Source of the DNA: Clostridium_AD sp050717635
GTDB lineage: Bacteria > Bacillota > Clostridia > Clostridiales > Clostridiaceae
Assembly (NCBI RefSeq): GCF_050717635.1
Contig: NZ_JBOITO010000041.1
Coordinates: 5,169 to 69,168 of the forward strand
DNA: 64,000 bases
Direction of reading: 5' to 3'
The notes under the pieces are model-generated. The model searched no databases and was not told where the DNA came from. It saw only the letters and a list, made by a program, of their open reading frames with translations. Numbering within the stretch: the stretch's first letter is position 1; the number at the start of each line of letters is the position of its first letter. Shown here in pieces: positions 54,168 to 63,942 of the stretch. A program made the position numbers and the translations under genes.

Positions 54168-57100
54168 CTAAACAATACTCTTATTAGCCACCCTCATAAG
54201 TCCAGCTGGCATATCTTCCTTAAGTCTCCAAACAAAACTTATAGGGCTGTTACCACTATGACGAACATACTCTCCCTCTCCAAGATAAGTATATGCTGAA
54301 ACTAATCCATCCCTCTTCTTGTTTTCACGTACAAACAAAATTATCTTATTACCAGTTTTTAAGTGGTTAATATATCTTTGTCCCATATCACTTTCCACTG
54401 TTGTTCTGCTCTGACTTTGCCAATGAAATAGTCTTTCATTAATAGCATAATCCTCATATAGTGTAGAAGGTGAATAATCTTTCTCTGATTTATTTAATGT
54501 TATGAAAAAAACATCAAGCTTCTTTTCTTTAAAATGCTTTACGCCTTCTCTAAATGCAGGCTTTACACTTTCATCAAAGTATCCTAACGCTGCCATGATT
54601 TGGTCCGTAGAATATGTGCAATATAAATCTATAGGACAAATAAACTCTAAATTTACAGGCTTATCAACAAAATCAATATGATTGTAATTATACTGTAATA
54701 TCTCAAATGCTTCTTCAATCATTACCTTATTATTTTCATAAAAAGTAGCCAAAACTTTCTCAAAAGAATTAAATCCAATCTTTTCTGGTGCTTCTAAATA
54801 AAAGCTATAGTATATCATTCCAAGCATTAATTTCTCTTCTTTATTAAACTCATAGCCTTGCATTATCCTACCACAGGTTAATATATTTGTTGTAAACTCA
54901 ATAAGTTTTCTTGAATTTATATGAAATAAGTTTTTCAGTCGCTTCGTCATTATCTCTTCATCTTTATTTTCAAAGTCCCTCATTATTCCTGCCTCTACCT
55001 TCATCCTACTAAAGCTTCTATCTCCACTTTTGCCATATACATCATTCAAGGTATAATTATAATGCTCTAAAAAATTACTTAGGGTAAGCTTTCGAGTTGT
55101 GTCACTTTCAAAGTATTTTAACTTGCTTATCAAGTTTGCTTTGGTGACCCTTGCGTCCTTTATGTTTCTTAGTATATATTCTTTAGCCTGCTTTTCTAGG
55201 TGTATATAACAACCCTTTGGCAGGTTTAAAAAGCCATTAATTATACTGTGTTCTACTGAGTGCTTTGCCCTTCCCATTAGAGCTTTGAATTTCTGTTCAA
55301 AATCATAACTCCTATGAGCTTGGCCTACAAAATCTAAAACCGTTAAACATTCTTTATCTTCACTAAGTCTAAGTCCTCTTCCTAGCTGCTGAAGAAATAC
55401 CGTTAAACTCTCTGTGGGTCTTAAAAATAGCACAGTATTTATTTCAGGAATATCTATACCTTCATTATATAAATCAACAGTGAATAGAAACTTAACTTCT
55501 CCGCTTACCAATTTTCTTTTAGCACTGCTTCTATCTTCACTACTGCTTTCACCTAATACAGCCATGGAAGGTATCCCACTTTCATTGAATCTATCAGCCA
55601 TATATTTAGCATGCAAAACGCTTACACAAAACCCAAGCCCTATAACTTCCTCAATATCAGTAACATATTTGTTAAGACTAGTTATTACACCATTTACCCT
55701 AATATCGTTATTGGTATACACATTTTCTAATTCTTTATTTTCATAGCCTCCCCTTGTCCATTTTAATTTAGAAAGATCAATAGAATCAGAAACTGCAAAA
55801 TACTGAAATGGACTCAAAAGCTTTCTATCTATAGCTTCTGGAAGTCTCATTTCTGCTGCTATCCTATCATCAAAGTGCTCCAATACATTTTTACCATCCA
55901 TTCTTTCAGGGGTAGCTGTTAATCCCAGTAATATTTTAGGCTCATAATAATCCAGTAGCTTTCGATAAGATGGTGCTTCTGCATGATGAAATTCATCTAT
56001 TATAATGAAATCATAAAAATTTGCTGTGGTTTTTTCATAAAGTTTAGTGGAGTTAAAACTTTGTATGCTCATGAACAAGTGATCCAATGAATCTGGCACA
56101 TTTCCACCTACAAATAAATCTCCAAAATTATTATCCTTTACGATAGCCCTAAAGGTATCTCTGCTTTGTTTTAATATTTCCTCTCTATGAGCAATAAACA
56201 AAAGCCTATTTTTATCTTTCTTATGCTCTTTCGTAAAATCCTTATAATCAAACCCCGCAATTACAGTCTTTCCTACTCCCGTAGCTGCAACAATGAGATT
56301 TTTGTATCTGTTAAATAAAGTTCTCTCCGCCTTTAGTTTCTCCAGAATTTCCTTTTGATAATAATAAGGTTTTATATCAAACATAAAATTTACATCACTA
56401 TCAGTTTTCCCTTCCTTATTCAATGAACTTTTAAGTCTTCTTTTATCCTCTTCATTCTGGCCATTAAAGGAGGTAAACTCATCATCATTCCAATAGCTTT
56501 CAAATGTAGCCTGAAATTTTTTTACAATGTCAAAGGAATCCTTTTCTGATACTTTGATATTCCATTCAAGGCCTGAGGTTAACGCAGCATTTGATAGATT
56601 TGAGGATCCTATGTATGCCGTAGTAAACCCTGTCTCTCTTTGGAAAAGATAAGCCTTTGCATGAAGCCTTGTTCTATCAGTATCATATGAAACCATAATC
56701 TCTGTATTCTTAAGCTTACTCAGTTCCTCTATAGCTTTGTAATCTGTTGCTCCCATATAGGATGTTGTAATAACCCTAAGCTTATGATCATCATTTTCAG
56801 TAAATTCCTTAAGCTCATCAATGATGCATCTAAGCCCACTCCATTTAATGAATGATACAAGCATGTCCACAGAATCACTGCAGAGTATTTCTTTTTTTAT
56901 CTCGCCCATCATGTTAGGTTCCTGAACAGTGCCAGTGAAAAGTGAGCTCTGAGAAAGTGGAGTTACAGGTCTAATTGCTTTCGCTTCTTTGACAGATCTT
57001 ATATTGTTTATCTTTGAATACAACGCTGTAAGGATTTCACCTTCTTCATCAATTTTAAGATTTTCAATATTCTTATCCTCTGCGAGCTTACTTAACCCTT

Positions 57101-57344
57101 GAATGAGCTCATTGCAAGCTTTAATCTGTGATAACATCGCTTCCTTATCGCTTTGTTTATTGTTTTCTCTGATAAACCTTAGGCATTTCTTTACCACAGA
57201 GGACACATAGCTGGATAATTGAGTTCTAGCCTCCTCTACATCAATAGGTTCCTTTTGCAAAATATATTTATCTGAATCTAGTTTCTCTAATTGATTTTTA
57301 AGATCTTCATATATAATCTGTTCGTAAACTCCTTCTTTTAACAT
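54168..57344 (-). CDS. PLD-nuclease/DEAD-box helicase with DUF3427 (minus-strand copy)
   Basis: This 1058-residue protein has, in order, a helical N-terminus, a phospholipase-D-type nuclease domain (RLHAKAYLFQ near residue 228, GSSNLSNAAL after it; only one HxK), a superfamily 2 helicase (Walker A ATGVGKT near 358, DEFH near 451, TATPER, QQLGRGLR near 653) and a C-terminal DUF3427 domain. GGAGG lies ten bases before the ATG. Such proteins act on nucleic acids and are common in defence islands. Its divergent neighbour is a Nudix hydrolase, followed by a second protein of the same architecture. Confidence 0.9.
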   Translation of the reverse strand: MLKEGVYEQIIYEDLKNQLEKLDSDKYILQKEPIDVEEARTQLSSYVSSVVKKCLRFIRENNKQSDKEAMLSQIKACNELIQGLSKLAEDKNIENLKIDEEGEILTALYSKINNIRSVKEAKAIRPVTPLSQSSLFTGTVQEPNMMGEIKKEILCSDSVDMLVSFIKWSGLRCIIDELKEFTENDDHKLRVITTSYMGATDYKAIEELSKLKNTEIMVSYDTDRTRLHAKAYLFQRETGFTTAYIGSSNLSNAALTSGLEWNIKVSEKDSFDIVKKFQATFESYWNDDEFTSFNGQNEEDKRRLKSSLNKEGKTDSDVNFMFDIKPYYYQKEILEKLKAERTLFNRYKNLIVAATGVGKTVIAGFDYKDFTKEHKKDKNRLLFIAHREEILKQSRDTFRAIVKDNNFGDLFVGGNVPDSLDHLFMSIQSFNSTKLYEKTTANFYDFIIIDEFHHAEAPSYRKLLDYYEPKILLGLTATPERMDGKNVLEHFDDRIAAEMRLPEAIDRKLLSPFQYFAVSDSIDLSKLKWTRGGYENKELENVYTNNDIRVNGVITSLNKYVTDIEEVIGLGFCVSVLHAKYMADRFNESGIPSMAVLGESSSEDRSSAKRKLVSGEVKFLFTVDLYNEGIDIPEINTVLFLRPTESLTVFLQQLGRGLRLSEDKECLTVLDFVGQAHRSYDFEQKFKALMGRAKHSVEHSIINGFLNLPKGCYIHLEKQAKEYILRNIKDARVTKANLISKLKYFESDTTRKLTLSNFLEHYNYTLNDVYGKSGDRSFSRMKVEAGIMRDFENKDEEIMTKRLKNLFHINSRKLIEFTTNILTCGRIMQGYEFNKEEKLMLGMIYYSFYLEAPEKIGFNSFEKVLATFYENNKVMIEEAFEILQYNYNHIDFVDKPVNLEFICPIDLYCTYSTDQIMAALGYFDESVKPAFREGVKHFKEKKLDVFFITLNKSEKDYSPSTLYEDYAINERLFHWQSQSRTTVESDMGQRYINHLKTGNKIILFVRENKKRDGLVSAYTYLGEGEYVRHSGNSPISFVWRLKEDMPAGLMRVANKSIV

Positions 57345-57552
57345 GGGGCATATACCTCCAATTTAATTGCTATTATATGGAGTATTCGAGATCTAAGAGG
57401 GGATTCCCTTCTTACCTGCTACCCTCAAGTGTAAATATTGGTAATTATCCCCTTGTCTTACAATTCTATAGGAAAAGAAATGGATAAAAGCTAATAATCC
57501 ATCGCTTTTACATTCACCCCTTTTATGCTAAACTTATTTAGAGGTGTTTTAT

Positions 57553-57951
57553 ATGAAGAAATTAATAAAAGTCGTAGGCGCTATTATTGAAAATGAAAAT
57601 AATGAAATCTTATGTGCTCTTCGTTCTCCACTAATGGCCATTCCAAACATGTGGGAGTTTCCTGGCGGTAAAATTGAAGGTAGTGAATCTTTGAAACAAG
57701 CTATTGAAAGAGAAATACACGAAGAACTAGCATGTGGAGTTGAATTTATTGATATATTTAATGATAACACTCACGAGTATGATAAATTTACAGTAAATTT
57801 AATTACTGTTAAGTGCCGCTTAGTTACTGGCACTCCTACCATAAGCGAGCATTCAAAATTAATATGGTTACATAGAAAGAATTTACTTTCTTTAAATTGG
57901 GCTCCGGCAGATATTCCAGCAGTAACTCAACTTGTATTAGAACAGTTATAG
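57553..57951 (+). CDS. Nudix (MutT-like) NTP pyrophosphohydrolase
   Basis: This 132-residue protein has a complete Nudix box, GGKIEGSESLKQAIEREIHE followed by EL (residues 36-57), and the N-terminal strand VVGAIIENENNEILCALRS of MutT-like enzymes. Family members hydrolyse oxidised or unusual nucleoside triphosphates to monophosphates. GAGGTG precedes the ATG at 57553. It lies between two divergently oriented PLD-helicase-DUF3427 genes and on the same strand as the second, 133 bases ahead of it. A joint role with the helicases, for instance removing a nucleotide signal, is only inference. Confidence 0.9.
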   Translation: MKKLIKVVGAIIENENNEILCALRSPLMAIPNMWEFPGGKIEGSESLKQAIEREIHEELACGVEFIDIFNDNTHEYDKFTVNLITVKCRLVTGTPTISEHSKLIWLHRKNLLSLNWAPADIPAVTQLVLEQL

Positions 57952-58083
57952 TCTTTTCTCCATTCACACTCTGTTACATCCCTTTACCTAAGTAAATACA
58001 ATTATCTAAGTTAGAATTATACATATATGTTATAATATCAAGTGAAACTTAAAAAATAAGCAGCTTTTCAAGGAAGGATAACT

Positions 58084-61062
58084 ATGAATAATTTAGCTGA
58101 AATAGAGAAAAAAGAGAATTTAGAATCTATTATAGATTTTAAAACAATTGATGCAAGCTATGAAGGTAAAATTAATATTGCCAAGGAAATTTTAAACGCG
58201 AATGAAACAGGATTAATAAACAGCTTTGTAAATTCCAATTTAGTATTGAGACCCAAGCTTATTTTAAATGATTATAGTAAAGGTAGTAAAGTATTAAGTG
58301 ATATTGTTGTAGAGCTTATGAACTGCGATCAGTTTATGATATCTGTGGCATTTATTACAAGCAGCGGTGTTACTCCACTACTCGAAACCTTTAAATACTT
58401 AGAGGACAAGGGAATCAAAGGTGAAATTTTAACCACAGATTATCTAAACTTTAGTGAACCTAAGGCATTAAAGAAACTTTTAGAGTTTTCTAATATCCAT
58501 ATTAGGTTATATTCTAAAGATAACTTTCATACAAAAGGGTACATTTTTAAACATAGTGATCATTATAGGCTTATTATTGGTAGTTCTAATTTGACTCAAT
58601 CCGCATTAACTAAAAATAAAGAATGGAATATAAGGATATCTTCTTTAGAAGAAGGCTCTTTAACAGATGAAGTATTAAATGAGTTTCGAGCTATGTGGGA
58701 TGAAGCTGCTAATTTAACTTTAGAGTGGATTGATGCTTATGAAAAGATATATTTAAAACAAAGAGAATCTGCTAGGAAAAGCAGTGTTCCTAGACTTTCT
58801 CAATACACACTAAAGCCAAATAAAATGCAGGTATCTGCAATTCAAGCTATAGACAAGGTAAGAGAAAACGGAGCCAAAAAAGCTTTATTAATTTCAGCTA
58901 CCGGTACGGGTAAAACTTATTTATCTGCTTTTGATATTAGAAATTTCAATCCAACAAGAGCTCTATTTATTGTACATAGAGAACAAATTTCAAAACAAGC
59001 CTTAGATAGCTTTAAAGATGTTTTCGGGGATACTAAAAGTATGGGTATTCTTTCAGGTAACTCAAAAGATATTGATAAAGATTTTATATTTTCAACAGTT
59101 CAGACTTTATCAAAAGATGAAGTATTATTAAGCTTTCCTAAGAATGAATTTGATTATATTGTTATAGATGAAGTTCATAAAGCCGGTGCCATTAGTTATC
59201 AAAAGATTGTGGATTATTTTGAACCAGAATTTTTATTAGGGATGACAGCTACTCCAGAAAGATCTGATGATTTTGATATTTTTAAAATGTTTGATTATAA
59301 TGTGGCATATGAAATCCGTCTACAACAAGCTTTAGAAGAAGATTTACTTTGTCCATTCCACTATTTTGGAATTACAGATATATCTATAGATGGTAATGGA
59401 CTCGATGATACTACAGATTTTAAATATTTAGTAGATGACCAAAGGGTTAATCATATTATCGATAAAATTAACTTTTATGGTTATTGTAGTGATAGAGTAA
59501 AAGGACTAATATTTTGTAGTGATAAAAAAGAAGCTAAAGAATTATCAATTAAGTTTAATATTCGTGGCTTAAAAACATTGTCTTTAACTGGAGATAATAC
59601 TCAACTAGAACGTGAAGCAGCTATTGAGCGCTTAGAACAAGATGAACTCATTAATTGTTTAGATTATATTTTTACAGTTGATATTTTTAATGAAGGAATA
59701 GACATACCCTCAGTTAATCAAGTTGTTATGTTAAGGGCTACTAAATCTGCTATAATTTTTATACAGCAATTAGGACGTGGTCTTAGAAAATATGATTATA
59801 AAGAATTTGTTGTCATAATAGACTTTGTAGGAAACTATGATAGTAACTTTTTAATTCCTATAGCACTATCAGGAGATCGTACCTATAATAAAGATACTAT
59901 TAGAAAATATGTTATGGAAGGTAATAGAATAATTCCTGGTTGCTCTACCGTGAATTTCGATGAAATTTCTAAAAAACGTATTTTTGCTTCTATTGATAAG
60001 GCCAATTTTAATGATATTAAACTTATTAAGGAGAGTTACAATAGCTTAAAACAAAAGTTAGGTAAAATTCCTAGCTTAAATGATTTTGATTTACATGATT
60101 CCATCGACCCTATAAGGATTTTTGATAATAAGAGCTTAGGTTCATATCACAAGTTTTTAACAAAGTATGAGAAAGAATATAATATACAGCTTAACTCCGT
60201 CCAAGAATCTTTTATAGAATTTATTTCTAAAAAGCTTGCTTCTGGAAAACGAATCCATGAGTTAGAAATGATTAGATGTGCAATAAATTATAAGGTTAAT
60301 TTAATATTTAGGCTAAAGCACATTCTAAAAGAAGAATACGATATAACCTTTAAGGATAGTACACAGACTTCCATAGTCAATGTGCTTACAAATGAGTTTA
60401 CTAGTGGAGCTGGTAAAGCAACATATAAGGAATGTATTTTCTTAGAAAAATATGACTCTGACTATAAAATCTCAGAGATTTTTATTGAAAACTTAAAAAA
60501 CGAAGAATTCAAGGAAATTATTGTAGAACTGATTGAGTTTGGTATAGATAGATATAACCGATTTTATAGTGACCGTTATATGAATACAAGTTTTCAATTG
60601 TATCAAAAATATACATATGAGGATGCTTGTCGATTATTAGAATGGGAAAAAGGTGAAGTAGCCCTTAATATCGGAGGTTACAAGTTTGATAAGAAAAGTA
60701 AAACCTATCCCGTATTTATCAATTATAATAAATCTCAAGATATTAGTGATTCTATAAATTATGAAGATAGATTTGAGTCCTCTTCACAATTAATTGCAAT
60801 ATCTAAATCAGGTAGAACAGAAGTGTCTGCTGATGTTGTACAAGCATATAATGCTGAAAAAGATGGTGTTGAAATGAGCTTGTTTGTTAGAAAAAATAAG
60901 GATGATAAATTATCAAAAGAGTTTTACTATTTGGGGAAGATTAATGCTGTAGGTGTTCCTAACCCGATTATTATGGGGAATACTAATAAGAGCGCCGTGG
61001 AAATTAGGTATCAGTTGTGTACACCTATAAGAGAAGATCTTTTCGATTACATTACTTCGTGA
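58084..61062 (+). CDS. PLD-nuclease/DEAD-box helicase with DUF3427 (plus-strand copy)
   Basis: This 992-residue protein has the same architecture as the 1058-residue copy but is clearly diverged. It has a PLD-type domain (NFHTKGYIFK, His near residue 149, then GSSNLTQSAL), a superfamily 2 helicase (ATGTGKT near 275, DEVH near 362, TATPER, DIFNEGIDIP, QQLGRGLR near 560) and a C-terminal DUF3427 domain ending YQLCTPIRE. AAGGA lies before the ATG and an extended -10 (TGTTATAAT) at about 58027. With one HxK per chain, the PLD site would need a dimer. Confidence 0.9.
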   Translation: MNNLAEIEKKENLESIIDFKTIDASYEGKINIAKEILNANETGLINSFVNSNLVLRPKLILNDYSKGSKVLSDIVVELMNCDQFMISVAFITSSGVTPLLETFKYLEDKGIKGEILTTDYLNFSEPKALKKLLEFSNIHIRLYSKDNFHTKGYIFKHSDHYRLIIGSSNLTQSALTKNKEWNIRISSLEEGSLTDEVLNEFRAMWDEAANLTLEWIDAYEKIYLKQRESARKSSVPRLSQYTLKPNKMQVSAIQAIDKVRENGAKKALLISATGTGKTYLSAFDIRNFNPTRALFIVHREQISKQALDSFKDVFGDTKSMGILSGNSKDIDKDFIFSTVQTLSKDEVLLSFPKNEFDYIVIDEVHKAGAISYQKIVDYFEPEFLLGMTATPERSDDFDIFKMFDYNVAYEIRLQQALEEDLLCPFHYFGITDISIDGNGLDDTTDFKYLVDDQRVNHIIDKINFYGYCSDRVKGLIFCSDKKEAKELSIKFNIRGLKTLSLTGDNTQLEREAAIERLEQDELINCLDYIFTVDIFNEGIDIPSVNQVVMLRATKSAIIFIQQLGRGLRKYDYKEFVVIIDFVGNYDSNFLIPIALSGDRTYNKDTIRKYVMEGNRIIPGCSTVNFDEISKKRIFASIDKANFNDIKLIKESYNSLKQKLGKIPSLNDFDLHDSIDPIRIFDNKSLGSYHKFLTKYEKEYNIQLNSVQESFIEFISKKLASGKRIHELEMIRCAINYKVNLIFRLKHILKEEYDITFKDSTQTSIVNVLTNEFTSGAGKATYKECIFLEKYDSDYKISEIFIENLKNEEFKEIIVELIEFGIDRYNRFYSDRYMNTSFQLYQKYTYEDACRLLEWEKGEVALNIGGYKFDKKSKTYPVFINYNKSQDISDSINYEDRFESSSQLIAISKSGRTEVSADVVQAYNAEKDGVEMSLFVRKNKDDKLSKEFYYLGKINAVGVPNPIIMGNTNKSAVEIRYQLCTPIREDLFDYITS

Positions 61063-61181
61063 TTTTCATTTCAAAAATTATATTAAATTCTGATATATAA
61101 GCTTTGTAGCTTAACTAATACATAATATCATTAAACGTCGTGTTAAAACATGCAATTTAATATTTATCCCGTTTCACATTG

Positions 61182-61223
61182 ACAAATATAGGTATCTCAA
61201 TGGCTTGAGATACCTATATTTGT
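61182..61223 (+). terminator. 19-bp perfect hairpin after the PLD-helicase gene
   Basis: ACAAATATAGGTATCTCAA pairs perfectly with TTGAGATACCTATATTTGT around four bases. It is 120 bases beyond the stop codon of the helicase gene and directly borders the tRNA-like sequence. No T-run follows; it may be the original terminator of a tRNA gene on the minus strand. Confidence 0.65.
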
Positions 61224-61225
61224 TA

Positions 61226-61270
61226 TGGTGCGTATGAACGAATTCAAACCGGTGACCAACTGGTTCGTAG
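61226..61270 (-). other. 3' half of a tRNA-Arg(ACG): probable attachment-site scar
   Basis: On the minus strand CTACGAACCAGTTGGTCACC and the following GGTTTGAATTCG...ACGCACCA have exact tRNA geometry: a 7-base anticodon loop CT-ACG-AA, a 5-base stem arm, a 5-base variable loop TGGTC, a 5+7+5 T-arm with four of five pairs, a 7-base acceptor arm, one discriminator base and CCA. The 5' half is missing. Tyrosine-recombinase elements integrate into tRNA 3' halves and leave such displaced copies. Confidence 0.7.
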
Positions 61271-61440
61271 TTAGTTTTACTATTTAACTTCCATTAACAA
61301 CTATTAACTTGTATTCACTGTAAACCAAGTTACATCAGTGACTTTAAGGTTTTCATTTAACAATCGTTAACATCTCTTTTATTTAATCATGTTAGCAAAA
61401 TGTTAGCATTTGCTATAGGACTATAATATTAAATTTACCG
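61271..61440. other. Repeat-rich region resembling integrase arm-binding sites
   Basis: Next to the tRNA fragment lie several short repeats: TTAACAACTATTAAC, GTTAAC, and the close pair ATGTTAGCAAAATGTTAGCA. Arrays of this kind flank the core site of phage or ICE attachment sites. They are on the side where the integrated element would lie. No integrase gene is seen in the window, so this is tentative. Confidence 0.35.
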
Positions 61441-61494
61441 ACATTTATATTTTCTCTGATAATGTTTATGTATTGTTGGGTTTTAGTAATATTA

Positions 61495-63435
61495 TTATGG
61501 AGTTGTTTTTATTCCATCCATTATTTGATTGACTCTTTTTACAATTCTGTAAACTTCTTTATGAGAATTAGTCCACCAGTCTTTACTCCAAATTCTAATG
61601 ATGTTCCAGCCTCTACTTTCAAGATATCTCTGTCTATAAATATCTCTCTCTCTGGCAGACTTAGAAGAATGGAATGCTGCACCATCACATTCAATCCCTA
61701 AAATATACTTAGAGCTTTCCTTATCATATACCCCTAAGTCTATCTTATAACCAGATACCCCTATTTGAGTATCAACAATTAGGCCTTCCTTCTTAAGAGC
61801 ATCATGAACTTGATTTTCAAAATCTGAATCATAATGATCTTCTTCATTTCGTGAAGTTCCAGAATCACATAAGCTATAAAGTATTTCCTGTGCAAATTCA
61901 TTATTGCCTTGTGAAATTGCCTTTACATATTGAAGATACTTCTTAAATAACTTAGGCCCAATGTTCTTTGAAGAATCAACATTTAAGTCCTCTGGCTCTA
62001 TGGAAGTAACAAGATAAACCTTTTTCTTAGCTCTACTAATAGCAACGTTCAATCTATTTTCTCCACCATCTTGAGATAAAGAACCAAAACTAGATGTTAC
62101 TTTTCCATTTTCATTCTTTGCATACGCAGTAGAGAATATTATAATATCCCTTTCATCTCCTTGTACATTTTCAATATTCTTTACAAATAAGCTAAAGTCC
62201 TCATTATTTTCCACTCTGTCGCTCTCTGTATAATACTTCTTACCAAATTCAAGGTTTTTACCTGCTTCTATCTCTAATAAATCCTCAATTAAGTCTTTTT
62301 GAGTAATATTAAATGTAATTATACCAATAGTTTCATTTTCTTTTCTATTATTCAAAATATCCTTTACTAACCTAACAACTTCCATTGCTTCTTTAGGATT
62401 TGTTCTATCTATCCATTTACCCTCAACCTTAATTCTTTCTATAGGCTGTACTCCTTCTTTGTTTGCCTTAGTGCTGTTTGGTGAAACCTCAAGCTTTCCA
62501 CCATAGAAGGCATAATTAGAGAAATTAATAAGTTCATCATATTTTGATCTATAGTGATAATAAAGTGAAGTTGAAGCAAAGCTATACTTTGCTAAGTCTA
62601 AAAGACTTTCTTCCTCTAAAGCTGCAGCAGTTTCTATATCATCACCTTCTTCTTCTTCTTCATCATATTTACCATTAAAAGTTGATGAAGGTCTTAACTG
62701 CTTATCATCACCTGCAACTACTACTTTTCTGCCCCTATAGACTGTTGGAACTGCTGATTCAATGAATATCTGAGAAGCTTCATCGAATATAATTACATCA
62801 AATAAACCATTTACTAGAGGTAATACCTCTGAAACTGATTCAGGCGATAGTAACCAGCAGGGATAAAGCTCAAAGATACTGTCAGAAAATCTTGAAACAA
62901 ACTCTCTAATATGGAGGAGCTTACTCTTTTTTGTACACTGTCTGTACATCTCCTTCCAAAGCTTTTCATTATACCCCTTATTTTGCAAAGCGAGATTATC
63001 CCATTTTTGATTTAAATACATGGGCACAATCTTTCTCTTGCTAACCATAGTATCAGAAATTTCTTTCCTTATTGTTTCGAAATTTTCTATACTTTCTAGC
63101 TCTCTGGCATATTCACGTTGTAATCTAGAAATATGAACCTGAGTGGACAACAATGGTAATTTAGTTAATAACCGTCGTGCATTTTGAAAATTATTTTCCT
63201 TAGAATACACATATTCTAATATTGTTATTTGATTTTCTTTAATATCATTAACTGTACCTTTTAGTGAACTTATTTCTTCATATTTATTTAAAACATTTAA
63301 TATTAGATTTAGGCTGTCTAAAGTTTCTTGTTTATTATCAAAATTTTGGACTACTTTATCAAACTCATTTGAGATTAATATAACCTTTAGGAATTCAAAT
63401 TTCCCAGTTATTTCTTTTATGCTGGAAATTTCTTC
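61495..63435 (-). pseudogene. Large SF1 helicase with Vsr/DUF559-like nuclease, C-terminal part
   Basis: From 63210 down, 571 codons encode the C-terminal part of an AAA_11/AAA_12 superfamily 1 helicase: FDVIIFDEASQIFIESAVPT (motif II), GDDKQLRPS (motif III), YYHYRSKYDELINFSNYAFY (motif IV region), NVQGDERDIIIFSTAYA and LNVAISRAKKKVYLVTS (V-VI). A C-terminal Vsr/DUF559-type nuclease follows (GIECDGAAFHSSKSARERD, then RIWSKDWW). The frame stays open upstream to a TAA at 63436-63438. The upstream coding sequence is in the same frame, so the gene is split by a nonsense codon. The Walker A region is absent. Confidence 0.8.
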
Positions 63436-63876
63436 TTAAAGTTTTTTATCAATTTCTCTTTGTTTTTCTTCAAATAGTCTCAGATTTTCTTCTTCTTTAA
63501 CTTTATTTTTCTTTAAATTCAGCCAATAACTTATTCTAAATTTTGAACCATTCGTTAGCTTTTCTAGTAGTTGACCATTCTCACCTTCATTTATTTTCCT
63601 AGCACTTTCATCTAATAAGGTATTTTTAATGGCCAAGTCCTTTGAATGGGAGAAATACTTAAATAAACTTTTGAATTCCTTTAAATATTTTTCATATAAT
63701 CCCAATAAATTTTCTACCTCATGTATGGAATCTTCTAAGTCATAAATATCAATATTTTCTTTTATATATAGTGAATACTTATTATCTCCTGTTATATTCT
63801 TTAATCGGTAGAACTTATGAGCTTTTTCCTCTGCTAGTACAGAACTACATATATTAACTAACTCTTTATATTTAGG
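63436..63876 (-). pseudogene. SF1 helicase, upstream part before the in-frame stop
   Basis: The same reading frame continues from 63436 to about 63876, encoding a coiled-coil-rich stretch (KAHKFYRLKNITGDNKYSLY; LLEKLTNGSKFRISYWLNL) that normally lies between helicase motifs I and II. It is closed at the upstream side by TAG and a hairpin, so the whole N-terminus, including Walker A, is lost. An 89-codon frame starting at TTG 63705 is part of it. This is the remnant of one gene, not a separate protein. Confidence 0.75.
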
Positions 63877-63913
63877 CTATGTTTAATAACAGTGTTGATA
63901 ATATGATAATTTT

Positions 63914-63942
63914 TAAGGGAAGCCATTTTGGGCTTCCCTTAA
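63914..63942. repeat. Recurring hairpin, copy 6
   Basis: TAAGGGAAGCC pairs with GGCTTCCCTTA. It resembles the other GGGAAG hairpins and marks the junction where the helicase gene loses its 5' end. The remaining bases to the window end show nothing I can assign. Confidence 0.6.

Noticed and set aside
58084..61062. Assignment of the PLD-helicase genes to the Mokosh defence system
   Set aside because: Mokosh also combines helicase and PLD domains, but these proteins carry PLD at the N-terminus and DUF3427 at the C-terminus, so the named system cannot be claimed without a profile search.
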